A stretch of DNA of 16,016 bases from JALYSX01 sp035544315 (GCA_035544315.1 DATKGB010000099.1:1-16016), one strand, 5' to 3'. Shown: positions 1-7,613, counted from the first letter of the stretch. A program made the numbers and translations. Notes: generated by a model not told the origin, from the letters alone.

Positions 1-1
1 G

Positions 2-43
2 GAGGAGAGGATCATGAGTCGACCATCCGGGCGGTCGGCCTAA
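2..43 (+). CDS. possible 3' end of an upstream gene
   Basis: One frame is open from the left edge of the window to a TAA at 41-43, ending in the residues EERIMSRPSGRSA. It could be the C-terminal tail of a gene that begins outside the window. The same stretch also contains a purine-rich GGAGGAGAGG (1-10) followed by an ATG at 14 that would give a nine-codon peptide in the same frame. Too little is visible to choose between a gene tail, a leader peptide and no gene at all. Confidence 0.2.
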   Translation, partial: EERIMSRPSGRSA

Positions 44-56
44 CCCGCCTTCCCCC

Positions 57-84
57 AAAAAAGCCGCTGCCCGTTGCCGGGAGC
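57..84 (-). terminator. hairpin plus T-tract, leftward orientation
   Basis: Read on the minus strand, positions 84-66 form a short stem (GCT/AGC and CCCG/CGGG with one bulged C) capped by a GCAA tetraloop. Three bases later comes a run of six T (complement of A57-62). This looks like a small intrinsic terminator for leftward transcription. No minus-strand gene lies to its right, so it would stop only antisense transcripts, or it may be fortuitous. It overlaps the -35 region proposed for the next gene. Confidence 0.25.
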
Positions 85-104
85 GCCGAACCGCGTGATA
101 TACT
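74..104 (+). promoter_or_regulatory. sigma70-type promoter for the Uma2-family gene
   Basis: There is an extended -10 element, TGA followed by TATACT at 99-104 (five of six bases of TATAAT, with the TGn extension at 96-98). A weaker -35-like TTGCCG lies at 74-79, 19 bases upstream. Transcription would start near 111, leaving a very short leader that holds the ribosome-binding site GAGGA (111-115) four bases before the ATG at 120. Confidence 0.45.
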
Positions 105-119
105 CCGCGTGAGGACGCA

Positions 120-644
120 ATGCAAACGCTGTTCGACGCACCCGAGATCGAGTATCTCGACGGGCGCCCGTATCCAAAGATGAGTCCGAAGACCGCGCAC
201 TCGATGACGCAGACCGCGCTCGTTCGATTGCTCTGGGATTTGGCGGGAAAACGGGGCCGAGCCGGCACCGAATGGCACTTTCGCATCGGCGCCGTTGACG
301 GGACCGATACGGTCTTTGTTCCCGACGTCGCCTATGTTGCCATCGAGCGACTCCGTGCACTTTCGGGTGAGGATCGCGAAGAGCCGCCGATCGCGCCCGA
401 TATCGTTGCCGAAGTGCGTTCGAAGGGCGAATCCGCGCGACTTCGGCGGGAGAAAATCGCACGCTATCGCGCCACTGGAACCCTCGTCGTGCTCGATGTC
501 GATCCTCAAACGCGCACCATCGCAGTTCACGGAGCGGGCGTCGCACGGGTGTACGAGTCGAGCGATATCGTTATTAGCGCCGAAATTCCGTGGCTTACAT
601 TCGATGTCGACCGCGTCTTCGCCGACCTTGACTTCGACGCGTAG
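120..644 (+). CDS. Uma2 family putative restriction-endonuclease-like protein (DUF820)
   Basis: This 174-residue protein has the length and layout of the Uma2/DUF820 family, a PD-(D/E)xK nuclease fold that is very common in cyanobacteria and some GC-rich diderms, and whose biological role is mostly unknown. Visible family features are the Asp of VPDVAYV (D69), the strand PDIVAEVRS with the conserved Glu (E98), a downstream basic helix with REKIARYRATG (K112 a candidate catalytic Lys), and the closing VVLDVDPQTRTI strand. The ATG at 120 is preceded by GAGGA four bases upstream and by a good extended -10 box. The 3' end overlaps the next gene by 41 bp, suggesting co-transcription. Family assignment is fairly firm. 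Nuclease activity is inferred from the fold, and the target is unknown. Confidence 0.85.
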   Translation: MQTLFDAPEIEYLDGRPYPKMSPKTAHSMTQTALVRLLWDLAGKRGRAGTEWHFRIGAVDGTDTVFVPDVAYVAIERLRALSGEDREEPPIAPDIVAEVRSKGESARLRREKIARYRATGTLVVLDVDPQTRTIAVHGAGVARVYESSDIVISAEIPWLTFDVDRVFADLDFDA

Positions 645-1443
645 CCCGAAGGCGTTCTTCGTCAATTCGGCGCTGGCGTTTGCTATTGCCGAGCTGGTGA
701 CGGCGGCGTTGCACGAAGCCGGTCACGGCCTGATGGCTCAGGCGCTTGGATTCGCGCCGCGCATCTATGCGTTCTACGAAAACAATCCAAGCGGCACGGT
801 TCATCAAAATCTGCTCATCCTTGCGGCGGGTCCGCTTACAAGTCTAGCGATCGGCGCCCTGCTGCTCGCTGCGTACCGGCGTCAGCCGGCGCGTTACAGT
901 TTCGGGCGCCTGATGCTTTTTTGGTTCGCGTGGGCCAACATCATGGAGTTCGTAAACTATGTGATGGTTACGCCGTGGTTAAGTGCCGGCGATACGGCGC
1001 AAATCGCGCATTTGCTTGGATGGCCGATGTGGGGAAGCTACGCGATCGCTGCCGTCGCGCTTGCGGCGCTCTTTCCGCTTGCGAGCCTCGCGACGCGTGG
1101 AATGCTTGGAGTCGCGCCAAGCGACGTTCCAATTGCCACGCCGCGCGATCGCCGTCGCCTTGTGATGATGGGATTTTACCTGCCGTTATTGGCGGGCGTT
1201 TTGTTGATGGCCCCTGCCGGCATCGGAGGAGCACCCATCACCGTGCTGCTTGGCCTCTTCGCAGCGTTCGGAAACCTCGATCTCATCGGCGCAAGCATGA
1301 TGTTCGCGAGCCGCAACATCGTGGCGCACACTGATGCACGACTTCCCGATGCAGCCCCGCGCGTCGAACCGATTGCCGTGATACTGTATATAGCCGTCGT
1401 CGCGTTCTACATCGGCCTGCTGTCGCACGGGCTTCCGGTATAA
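604..1443 (+). CDS. integral membrane M50-like (site-2 protease-type) metallopeptidase family protein
   Basis: From the ATG at 604 this is a 279-residue, strongly hydrophobic protein. Residues 37-41 read HEAGH, a zinc-binding HExxH motif inside the first membrane segment (TAALHEAGHGLMAQALGF). A second element around residues 118-130, N-Y-V-M-V-T-P then SAGD, resembles the NxxP...DG ligand motif of intramembrane M50 proteases, with D130 the candidate third ligand. Further membrane segments lie near 68-90, 102-122, 143-165, 187-225 and 257-275. The frame is open further upstream (to 295), but that part only mirrors the Uma2 gene, so 604 was preferred; TTG at 628 is an alternative and neither has a clear ribosome-binding site. 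Overlap with the Uma2 gene suggests translational coupling. The role could be regulated intramembrane proteolysis, but no substrate is evident. Confidence 0.65.
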   Translation: MSTASSPTLTSTRSPKAFFVNSALAFAIAELVTAALHEAGHGLMAQALGFAPRIYAFYENNPSGTVHQNLLILAAGPLTSLAIGALLLAAYRRQPARYSFGRLMLFWFAWANIMEFVNYVMVTPWLSAGDTAQIAHLLGWPMWGSYAIAAVALAALFPLASLATRGMLGVAPSDVPIATPRDRRRLVMMGFYLPLLAGVLLMAPAGIGGAPITVLLGLFAAFGNLDLIGASMMFASRNIVAHTDARLPDAAPRVEPIAVILYIAVVAFYIGLLSHGLPV

Positions 1444-1584
1444 CCGACACTCATCGTGATGTATTGCCCAGAATCACTTCGGTTCGGTTTCTCCTACATG
1501 CCGCACTTGCCGCCGTAGGTAACGTTGCAAGCCCTGCACCGTGGCATCCCTGATGGTCGCGGAGGCTAGCGTTTAGGCCAGTTA
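1444..1584. other. intergenic region upstream of the efflux operon
   Basis: The bases between the membrane peptidase gene and the operator contain no convincing gene. No clear T-tracked hairpin was seen to end the preceding unit and no strong -35 box could be recognised. A TACCTT hexamer (1590-1595), inside the operator, is the best -10 candidate. Confidence 0.4.
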
Positions 1585-1605
1585 TGTGCTACCTTGAGTA
1601 GCACA
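1585..1605 (+). promoter_or_regulatory. BlaI/MecI-type operator (perfect inverted repeat)
   Basis: TGTGCTAC (1585-1592) and GTAGCACA (1598-1605) form a perfect 8-bp inverted repeat separated by five bases. The inner CTAC...GTAG core matches the core of the staphylococcal bla/mec operators, where the spacer is four bases. The right arm runs into the first base of the repressor ATG (1605), and there is no Shine-Dalgarno before that ATG. A TACCTT -10-like hexamer lies within the repeat, so repressor binding would block RNA polymerase directly and the transcript may be leaderless. Repressor identity and autoregulation are inferred from the adjacent BlaI-family gene. Confidence 0.75.
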
Positions 1606-2015
1606 TGTCAAACCCTGCGGAATCCCGCCTTTATTTAGGGTTAGGGCCGCTCGAATATCAGATCATGGACGCCGTTTGGACGCGCGGAGGCTGGGTTACG
1701 GTCGGCGAGGTTCTCGACGACCTCAACGGCCACGGGGGCCGGCCGCACGCATACTCGACGGTAAAAACGATCTTCGCAAAGTTGCTTCGCAAGGGGCTAC
1801 TGCGACGACGCGTTGTTGGGAAAGCCCACGAATTCGCCGCCGCGCATGGGCGCCAGGCTTCCGAACGTCAGGGCATCCACCGCTTGGTTCAACCACTCTT
1901 GAATCCGGCAAATCCGCTTTTTGCGCATTTGGTCGACGAGATTGTTTCGGATGATCGGACACTCGCACACTTCGAAATGCTTCTTGCCCAGCGCAGAACG
2001 GCGCACCGATCTTGA
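1605..2015 (+). CDS. BlaI/MecI/CopY family transcriptional repressor
   Basis: This 136-residue protein is typical in length for the Penicillinase_R (BlaI/MecI/CopY) family. The N-terminal winged helix is clear: LGPLEYQIMDAVW (residues 13-25), a helix with TVGEVLDDLN, the recognition-helix signature AYSTVKTIFAKLLRKGLL (about 49-66) and the wing RRVVGKAHEFAA. The C-terminal part holds the dimerisation helices (LVDEIVSDDRTLAHFEMLLAQ). Family members bind dyad operators as dimers and are removed by proteolysis, or by metal in CopY. The ATG at 1605 has no ribosome-binding site and abuts the operator, so leaderless translation is likely. The stop overlaps the next start in a TTGA tetranucleotide. 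It likely represses itself and the five genes behind it. Confidence 0.92.
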   Translation: MSNPAESRLYLGLGPLEYQIMDAVWTRGGWVTVGEVLDDLNGHGGRPHAYSTVKTIFAKLLRKGLLRRRVVGKAHEFAAAHGRQASERQGIHRLVQPLLNPANPLFAHLVDEIVSDDRTLAHFEMLLAQRRTAHRS

Positions 2016-2974
2016 ACGATCTTACGCAACTCGTTCAGGCTTGCCTCGCATCGGGCGTCGTGTTCTCCGCACTGTGCGCGATGATCGTCGTTCCGCCGTT
2101 GCTTTGGCTGGCGATTCGACGACTAGCACCGCTGATCGTTTCGATGGACCAGGATCCATTGTGGCAGGCACCTTTGGCCGCGCTCGCCGCGTCGCTACCC
2201 GGGGTGACGTTCGCTGCACTGGCGATAGAAGCGTTTGTGACGGCCCCGGGATCCAACTGTCTTTCATTCGTTTCTGGGCGAATCATTTTCGGCAGTATCA
2301 TCGTGCTTGCTAGCGGCGCGATGCTGCGAGCGGCGCTTTTGACTTGGCGTCGTCACGCCGAGGTTCGTCGGCTCTTTGCGCTCTCGCAACCACCGTCGTC
2401 ACGAGTCGCGGCGCTCGCTCGCGAGTTCGGATTGCCGATCCGCACCCTGGCGTGGCCCGATCAATTCTGTGCGATAGCCGGCGTGTTGCGCCCGTCGATG
2501 TTTATCTCCGACCAAACCGAGGCACGACTGGATGACGACGAGTTGCGGGCGGCCGCGTTGCACGAACGCGCGCATCGCGACCGCGGCGACCAGTGGCTAA
2601 TCGCGATCCTTATGTTTGCAACCAGTCTCATTCCGCTCCCCGCTGCCGATCTCATCGCAACGTATCGCAGGGCACGCGAACTTGCTGCCGATCGTGCGGT
2701 ACGCGGGCACGTAAGCGACCTGCATCTTGCAAGCGCGATTCTACGCCTCTCTGGAAGTACGGCGCCACCGTATGTTGCGGGTCTCGCGTCGGATCCAGAT
2801 GCGATAGGCGTGCGACTCGACGCACTTCTGCGCGAACGTTCGCCGTTGCCCTCAGGCAGAGTGCGGTACATGGTCGCCATATCGCTCGGATTGCTCGTAT
2901 CGCTCGCGGTGTCTTCGCTGGTTGCCAATATCGTCGTGGCAGCCGCGTGCAGCCGGATGGGAATCATGTCGTGA
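2012..2974 (+). CDS. M56 family (BlaR1/MecR1-type) membrane metallopeptidase, no sensor domain
   Basis: A 320-residue protein starting at TTG 2012, overlapping the repressor stop (TTGA). Hydrophobic segments lie near residues 12-36, 54-74, 90-110, 194-214 and 287-311. The cytosolic zinc peptidase domain is recognisable: AALHERAH (HERAH at 184-188) gives the HExxH motif, and ARELAADRAV (E223) supplies the usual third ligand of M56 enzymes. In BlaR1/MecR1 a ligand-triggered peptidase inactivates the cognate BlaI/MecI repressor. Here the chain ends about nine residues after the last membrane segment, so the extracellular penicillin-binding sensor (about 250 residues) is absent. The signal must be sensed by the membrane part or by a partner. 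The stop overlaps the start of the membrane-fusion gene (GTGA). Pairing with the upstream repressor is inferred from adjacency. Confidence 0.9.
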   Translation: MNDLTQLVQACLASGVVFSALCAMIVVPPLLWLAIRRLAPLIVSMDQDPLWQAPLAALAASLPGVTFAALAIEAFVTAPGSNCLSFVSGRIIFGSIIVLASGAMLRAALLTWRRHAEVRRLFALSQPPSSRVAALAREFGLPIRTLAWPDQFCAIAGVLRPSMFISDQTEARLDDDELRAAALHERAHRDRGDQWLIAILMFATSLIPLPAADLIATYRRARELAADRAVRGHVSDLHLASAILRLSGSTAPPYVAGLASDPDAIGVRLDALLRERSPLPSGRVRYMVAISLGLLVSLAVSSLVANIVVAAACSRMGIMS

Positions 2975-4410
2975 AGCGCCTTGCTTTTTTGTGCGCCGTT
3001 CTGCTACTTACAGTAGCCGGTTTTGTACGTCCCGCGTTTGCCGCCGCCGGCCAGAGCGCGTCGAACGCCGCAAGCGCGGTCGGCGTCCTCACCGGCGACC
3101 CGACTGCGTGGTGGATCGGTTTGCCGCTGCTCGTCGTCGTGCTGCTGATCGGGGCGTACGTCCTCCGGCGCGATCGACGCCGTGGCACCGTGCTCACGAT
3201 CGTCGGTGCCGCGGTGCTCGTCTTGGGAATCACGATCGTGCGAGCGCGATATGCGCCGGGCGCAGCGGACATGGCGTCGATGCAGTCCGTATCTGGCGGA
3301 GCGCCGATCCCCGTCACGATCGCTATTGTCGGCGGATCGATGAGCGTCGGAACGAGCATCGACGTTCCGGCAAATGTCGCGCCGTTTCTCGAACAAGATA
3401 TCGTCGCTCGCGCACCCGGATTGCTCACGGATTTTTCAGTCTACGTCGGCGACCACGTGCGCGCCGGCCAGATCGTCGCACGCCTCGACGAGCCCGAACT
3501 ACAAAGCGGCGCCGATGCGGCCGCAGCAAACGCGCGCGCCGCTGCGGCAAACGCGGCGTCGGCGTTTAGCACCGAAGTCGCCGCGCAGAGCGAAGCGTCT
3601 GCAAAACGCGCCCAAGCGTCCTATTGGCAAACGGAAATCGCCCGCGAGCGGTACCTGTACACGCAAGGGGCGGTCTCGGCTCAGGAATACCAGAACGAAC
3701 GCGCTCAGTCCGAGGCAGCCCGCGCAGCGTATGCGTCCGCCAGCGCAAATGTGAGCGGAGCGCAAGCGCTGACGGCTTCGGCGACGGCGATGACTGCCGC
3801 AGCCCAGGCCGACGCGAACGGAAAAGCCATCTTAGCCGGATATGCGTCGGTGATCGTTCCGTACGACGGGATCGTGATGAAGCGATTGGTCGATCCCGGC
3901 GCCGTTGTCGCGGCGGGAACGCCGGTCTTGCGCGTCGCGGTTGTCGATCGCCTCCGCGTGCAAGCGCAGGTCGCACAGGTCGACCTCGCGGGCATCACGA
4001 TCGGCACACCGCTCGACGTACGATTTGATGATGGGTCGATCACGCACGGACGCGTGACCTCGATCTCGCCGGTTCTCGATCCGAATACTAGGACCGCATT
4101 AGTCGAAGCGGTCGTTTCCAACGCCGCCGGAAAGTACCAACCCGGTGGATTCGTTCGCGCTATCGTGCATCCAACCCAGGGGATGGATCGCGACATCACC
4201 ACCGTGCCATCCGTCGCGATCGTCGGGGGCGCTTCGCCCGCTGTCTGGATCGACCGGGATGGAAGCGCACATCGGATCGATGTGACGGTGGTTTCCGACG
4301 ACGGCCAAACGGCGGACGTTCGGGGAGCGTTGCGTGCCGGCATGCATGTCGTCGTCGACGGAGCCGCAAATCTCGAAGAAGGTGACGCGATCGTGGAGGC
4401 ATCGCCGTGA
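2971..4410 (+). CDS. RND efflux periplasmic adaptor (HlyD/membrane-fusion protein) with extra N-terminal membrane segments
   Basis: A 479-residue adaptor from GTG 2971, which overlaps the M56 stop as GTGA; a longer in-frame extension upstream lies entirely in the M56 gene and was rejected. Domain order: signal-like segment 1-25 (ending PAFAA), hydrophobic segments about 48-65 and 73-90, first half-barrel (IVARAPGLLTDFSV...VGDHVRAGQIVARLDEPEL, 144-177), an Ala/Gln-rich helical hairpin (about 178-285), second half-barrel (SVIVPYDGIVMKRLVDPG, 293-310) and beta-barrel/membrane-proximal domains to the end. It should link the inner-membrane pump to the TolC-type channel. Adaptors usually have one anchor, so the two additional hydrophobic segments before the barrel are unusual. 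The stop overlaps the pump start (GTGA), with GGAGG inside the adaptor's 3' end. Confidence 0.93.
   Translation: MKRLAFLCAVLLLTVAGFVRPAFAAAGQSASNAASAVGVLTGDPTAWWIGLPLLVVVLLIGAYVLRRDRRRGTVLTIVGAAVLVLGITIVRARYAPGAADMASMQSVSGGAPIPVTIAIVGGSMSVGTSIDVPANVAPFLEQDIVARAPGLLTDFSVYVGDHVRAGQIVARLDEPELQSGADAAAANARAAAANAASAFSTEVAAQSEASAKRAQASYWQTEIARERYLYTQGAVSAQEYQNERAQSEAARAAYASASANVSGAQALTASATAMTAAAQADANGKAILAGYASVIVPYDGIVMKRLVDPGAVVAAGTPVLRVAVVDRLRVQAQVAQVDLAGITIGTPLDVRFDDGSITHGRVTSISPVLDPNTRTALVEAVVSNAAGKYQPGGFVRAIVHPTQGMDRDITTVPSVAIVGGASPAVWIDRDGSAHRIDVTVVSDDGQTADVRGALRAGMHVVVDGAANLEEGDAIVEASP
4395..4399 (+). promoter_or_regulatory. Shine-Dalgarno GGAGG for the RND pump gene
   Basis: GGAGG lies within the last codons of the adaptor gene, seven bases before the GTG at 4407. 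This supports the GTG start and shows that the adaptor and pump are made in a coupled manner. Confidence 0.7.
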
Positions 4411-7400
4411 ACGCGCCGCGCGATAACGACGCGAGCATCGCCGCTTGGGCCCTGCGTCAACCGTATGCGGTCTTCGGAGTGTTTATAGCGATCGTTGCCG
4501 GAGCGATTGCGGCGGCCCTCTTCTTGCTGCCCACGCGGATGATGCCCTACGTGCAGAGTCCGCTCGTCTCCGTGATTACGATGACGCCGGGTTACTCGCC
4601 CCAAGATGTGGAGACCTACTTCAGCGACCCGATCGAGCAGCGTATGACGTCGGCTCCCGGCGTGCGCTACGTTCGTTCGATCTCACAGCAAGACATCTCG
4701 ATCGTCACGTTGCAATTCCAGTACGGAGCGAATATGCAGCGCGCGCTCGTCGATGTGTCCGCACTGGCAAAGCAAGCCGAAGCCGATCTCCCGTACGACC
4801 GCGCGAACCTCAAGCCACCGTACGTCGTTCCCGTCGACCCGCTCAATACGCCGGCGTTGCAGTTGGCCGTTACGGCTGACGGGTGGGATCCGGTTCGCCT
4901 GCGAGAGTTCGTCGCCAACGATATGGTCGACGCGATCAAAAACGTCCCTGGCGTCCAAGTAGCATTTCCGTTTGGCGGTCTCCAGCGCCAGATCCGGGTC
5001 GACGTGAGCCGCGACGCGCTCGCGGCCAATCGACTCTCCATCCTGGACGTTCGCGACGCAATCGACGCGCAGAACGTGAGTCGATCGGGTGGAACGATCA
5101 CCGGCGGTGCTAGCGAAGTGCTGGTTCGCGGCGACCAGCGCGCCACCACGGCGCAGGCGCTGCTCACCTACCCGCTTATGACCGTCGACGGCCGCACCAT
5201 GTATCTGCGCGATATCGCGAACGTCGCCGATAGCACGGCGGAAGTTCGCAGCGCCTACCGTTTCAACGGCAAGGACGCCGTGGAATTGTCCGTCGTCGAG
5301 AACCCCGATGCAAGCTCGCCTCGCGTCATCGCCGCGGTCATGGAACGCATCGCGCGTATCGAATCGCAGCATCCGGGCCTGCACGTCGTTCGGGCTTACG
5401 ACAATGCCCGCTTCGTCAACGATCTCACGCGTAACATGCTTGAGGAACTTTTAATCGGCGTCGTTCTCGCCGGTCTCGTCCTGCTCGTGTTCCTCGAGGA
5501 CGTGAGCGCGACGGTCATTGTCATGGCCGCGATTCCGACCTGCCTCTCGTTGGCAATCTTGCTCTTCGTGCCGATGCAGCTCTCGATCAATAGCTCGACG
5601 CTGATCGGACTGCTCCTGGCCATCGGGCGGCTGGTCGACGATTCGATCGTCGTGATCGATTCGGTGCATCGAAAGCTCGCGAAAGGCGCGTCGCCGATGC
5701 GAGCCGCCGTCGATGGAACCATGGAAGTCATCGTTCCGATCGCCGCCGCGACGGGGGTGATGGTCCTTGCCGTCGTTCCGCTGCTGATGAGCGGCGGCAT
5801 CACGCAGATCATGTTCGTGGGGCTAGTCTGGCCGATCGTTTTCGCCCTGGGGGCATCGCTGCTCGTTTCGGTGACGCTGACGCCATTGCTCGCGTCGTAC
5901 CTGTTTCGACAGGTCGAGTTCCGCTCGCGCGCACGAACCCGTTTGGATGAGGCCGTCGCCAAAGTGCTGCGTCCGGTGCGTTCGGGGCTCGCCCGGCTCG
6001 ATCGCGCCTATCGGCGCGCGCTCGTCTGGGCTCTCGACCACCGGGGCACGGTTCTAGCGGCTGCGGCGTTGCTAACGTTTGTGGGCGCGTCGCTCGTGCC
6101 GTTCATCGGTCAAGAAATGATGCCGCTGGCCGACACCAGCCAGGCGTACGGGCTGCTCGAGATGTCGCCGGGGATGTCGTTTGCCGCGACGAGCGCTGCC
6201 AGTCGGCGGTTCGAGGCGCTCTTGCTGCGACAGCCCGAAATCGAGAAGGTCTCGGCCGAGGTCGGTGAGCCGACTTCAAGCGACTACTTTACGGGCCAAG
6301 CCATGAACGGCGTCAACGATGCATCGTATCTGATGACATTTCGGCTTAAGGAGCAGCGCGGTCGATCGATTTGGCAGATTATGGATTCCGTCTACGCGCG
6401 CGCGATGCGAACGATCCCCGGGATTCGTCGCCTCGTTCTCAAGGAAATGGGCGCGGACGTGATGGCAAGCAACAATGTGCCGGTCGAAATCCTGGTCTAC
6501 GGGCCGGATCGAACCGAACTCTATCGGCTGGCCGATGCGGTCGCGCGACAGGCGCGCACGATCCCGGATTTGTATGCGGTCTCGACGAGTTCGTCGTTGA
6601 CGCAGCCCGAGCGTCTGCTCGTGGTCGATCGAACCAGAGCTTCGGAGATTGGATTGACGCCCGAGCAGGTGCAAATGCAAGCGTATTATGCGTTGCATGG
6701 CGGACTGACCACGGAGTACTTCAACCCGGCGAATCTGCGCCACGATACGATCTTGGTGCGCTACGCCCAAGACCAGCGCAGTGCGACGGGTGATATCTCC
6801 GGCGTTCAGATCGTCGGCACCGACGGCCAAACCGTTCCGCTCGCCGCGGTCGCACATGTCGAACGCGCCGAGGGACCGTCACTAATCGAACACGATGGCT
6901 TGCGGCCGAGCGTCTCGATCCTAGGTTTCTATCGCCGCGGCGGACCCGGCGAGATGGACCTCGATATGAACGTCCTCATGCAGGGCTTCGCGGCCGTACC
7001 GTTTCCCAAGGGATACGGCATGGAGATGCGCGGCGACATGACCGAGATGATGACGAGCTTCGACCGGCTTTTAGGCGCAATGAAAATCGCGGTGCTGTTC
7101 GTTTTTCTCTTGCTCGTCGTGCAGTTTCGATCGATCGTCTCGCCATTTGTCATGCTGCTGGCAATTCCATTAGAACTGCTCGGCGTCTTCGGCGCATTGT
7201 TGCTCGCGCATCAAAATTTCTCCACGGTCTCGATTCTGGGCATCGTCGTCGCCAACGGCATGGCGGTCAGCAACGCGATCTTATTGCTCGACCTGATTCT
7301 GCGTAAACGGAAGGAAGGCATGACGCGGCGCGAAGCGATTCTCCATGCTGGGCCGATCCGGCTGCGGCCGATCTTAATGACGACGATCGTCAGCTTAGTC

Positions 7401-7613
7401 GTTTTAGTGCCGGTCGCGTTCTTCCCGAAAACGGGAATCGATGCGTACGCACCGCTGGCGACGGTCATCCTCGGCGGTCTGTCGATCTCGACGGTTTTGA
7501 CGTTGCTGGTCGTCCCGGTCCTTCACGACGTCCTGGACGACGCGCCGGCCTGGTTGCGCGCAAACGTCCTTGGAAGGCCACGGCGCACGCGCCCCGAGGC
7601 GACGAATGCTTAG
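4407..7613 (+). CDS. RND superfamily efflux pump (inner-membrane proton antiporter, AcrB/CusA-like)
   Basis: A 1068-residue protein of full length for the family. It has the expected repeated plan: TM1 (about 20-42), periplasmic porter loop, TM2-TM6 (about 343-500), TM7 (about 549-567), second loop, TM8-TM12 (about 890-1040). The TM4 proton-relay pair is present in GRLVDDSIVVID (D411, D412). Family landmarks include LPTRMMPYVQSP after TM1, VFLEDVSATVI, and RLRPILMTTIVSLVVLVPV near the end. In TM10 the position of the AcrB relay lysine (K940) is serine (AVSNAILLLD, S955). It would export a substrate to the adaptor and channel using the proton gradient. Substrate class cannot be read from sequence; the neighbouring Met-rich lipoprotein favours a metal. 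GTG start with GGAGG seven bases upstream. It overlaps the channel gene by 8 bp. Confidence 0.97.
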   Translation: MNAPRDNDASIAAWALRQPYAVFGVFIAIVAGAIAAALFLLPTRMMPYVQSPLVSVITMTPGYSPQDVETYFSDPIEQRMTSAPGVRYVRSISQQDISIVTLQFQYGANMQRALVDVSALAKQAEADLPYDRANLKPPYVVPVDPLNTPALQLAVTADGWDPVRLREFVANDMVDAIKNVPGVQVAFPFGGLQRQIRVDVSRDALAANRLSILDVRDAIDAQNVSRSGGTITGGASEVLVRGDQRATTAQALLTYPLMTVDGRTMYLRDIANVADSTAEVRSAYRFNGKDAVELSVVENPDASSPRVIAAVMERIARIESQHPGLHVVRAYDNARFVNDLTRNMLEELLIGVVLAGLVLLVFLEDVSATVIVMAAIPTCLSLAILLFVPMQLSINSSTLIGLLLAIGRLVDDSIVVIDSVHRKLAKGASPMRAAVDGTMEVIVPIAAATGVMVLAVVPLLMSGGITQIMFVGLVWPIVFALGASLLVSVTLTPLLASYLFRQVEFRSRARTRLDEAVAKVLRPVRSGLARLDRAYRRALVWALDHRGTVLAAAALLTFVGASLVPFIGQEMMPLADTSQAYGLLEMSPGMSFAATSAASRRFEALLLRQPEIEKVSAEVGEPTSSDYFTGQAMNGVNDASYLMTFRLKEQRGRSIWQIMDSVYARAMRTIPGIRRLVLKEMGADVMASNNVPVEILVYGPDRTELYRLADAVARQARTIPDLYAVSTSSSLTQPERLLVVDRTRASEIGLTPEQVQMQAYYALHGGLTTEYFNPANLRHDTILVRYAQDQRSATGDISGVQIVGTDGQTVPLAAVAHVERAEGPSLIEHDGLRPSVSILGFYRRGGPGEMDLDMNVLMQGFAAVPFPKGYGMEMRGDMTEMMTSFDRLLGAMKIAVLFVFLLLVVQFRSIVSPFVMLLAIPLELLGVFGALLLAHQNFSTVSILGIVVANGMAVSNAILLLDLILRKRKEGMTRREAILHAGPIRLRPILMTTIVSLVVLVPVAFFPKTGIDAYAPLATVILGGLSISTVLTLLVVPVLHDVLDDAPAWLRANVLGRPRRTRPEATNA

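Noticed and set aside
14..43. Nine-codon ORF behind GGAGGAGAGG
   Set aside because: Too short to support as a gene; the same frame is open to the window edge, so it may be only a gene tail.
295..603. N-terminal extension of the HEAGH membrane protein
   Set aside because: It overlaps the Uma2 gene and reads as low-complexity Arg/Ser sequence; the membrane domain starts after 650.
2593..2970. N-terminal extension of the adaptor frame
   Set aside because: It lies wholly inside the M56 gene, is Arg/Cys-rich and motif-free; GTG 2971 begins a proper signal-like segment and gives a GTGA overlap.
3500..3850. Repeat-like GCN-rich DNA in the adaptor gene
   Set aside because: It encodes the Ala-rich coiled-coil hairpin normal for this family; no exact tandem repeat.
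3705..4604. Long minus-strand open frame (299 codons) opposite the adaptor and pump genes
   Set aside because: Composition is Thr/Ser/Arg-rich as expected for the reverse strand of a GC-rich gene; no motif; the plus strand has clear RND genes.
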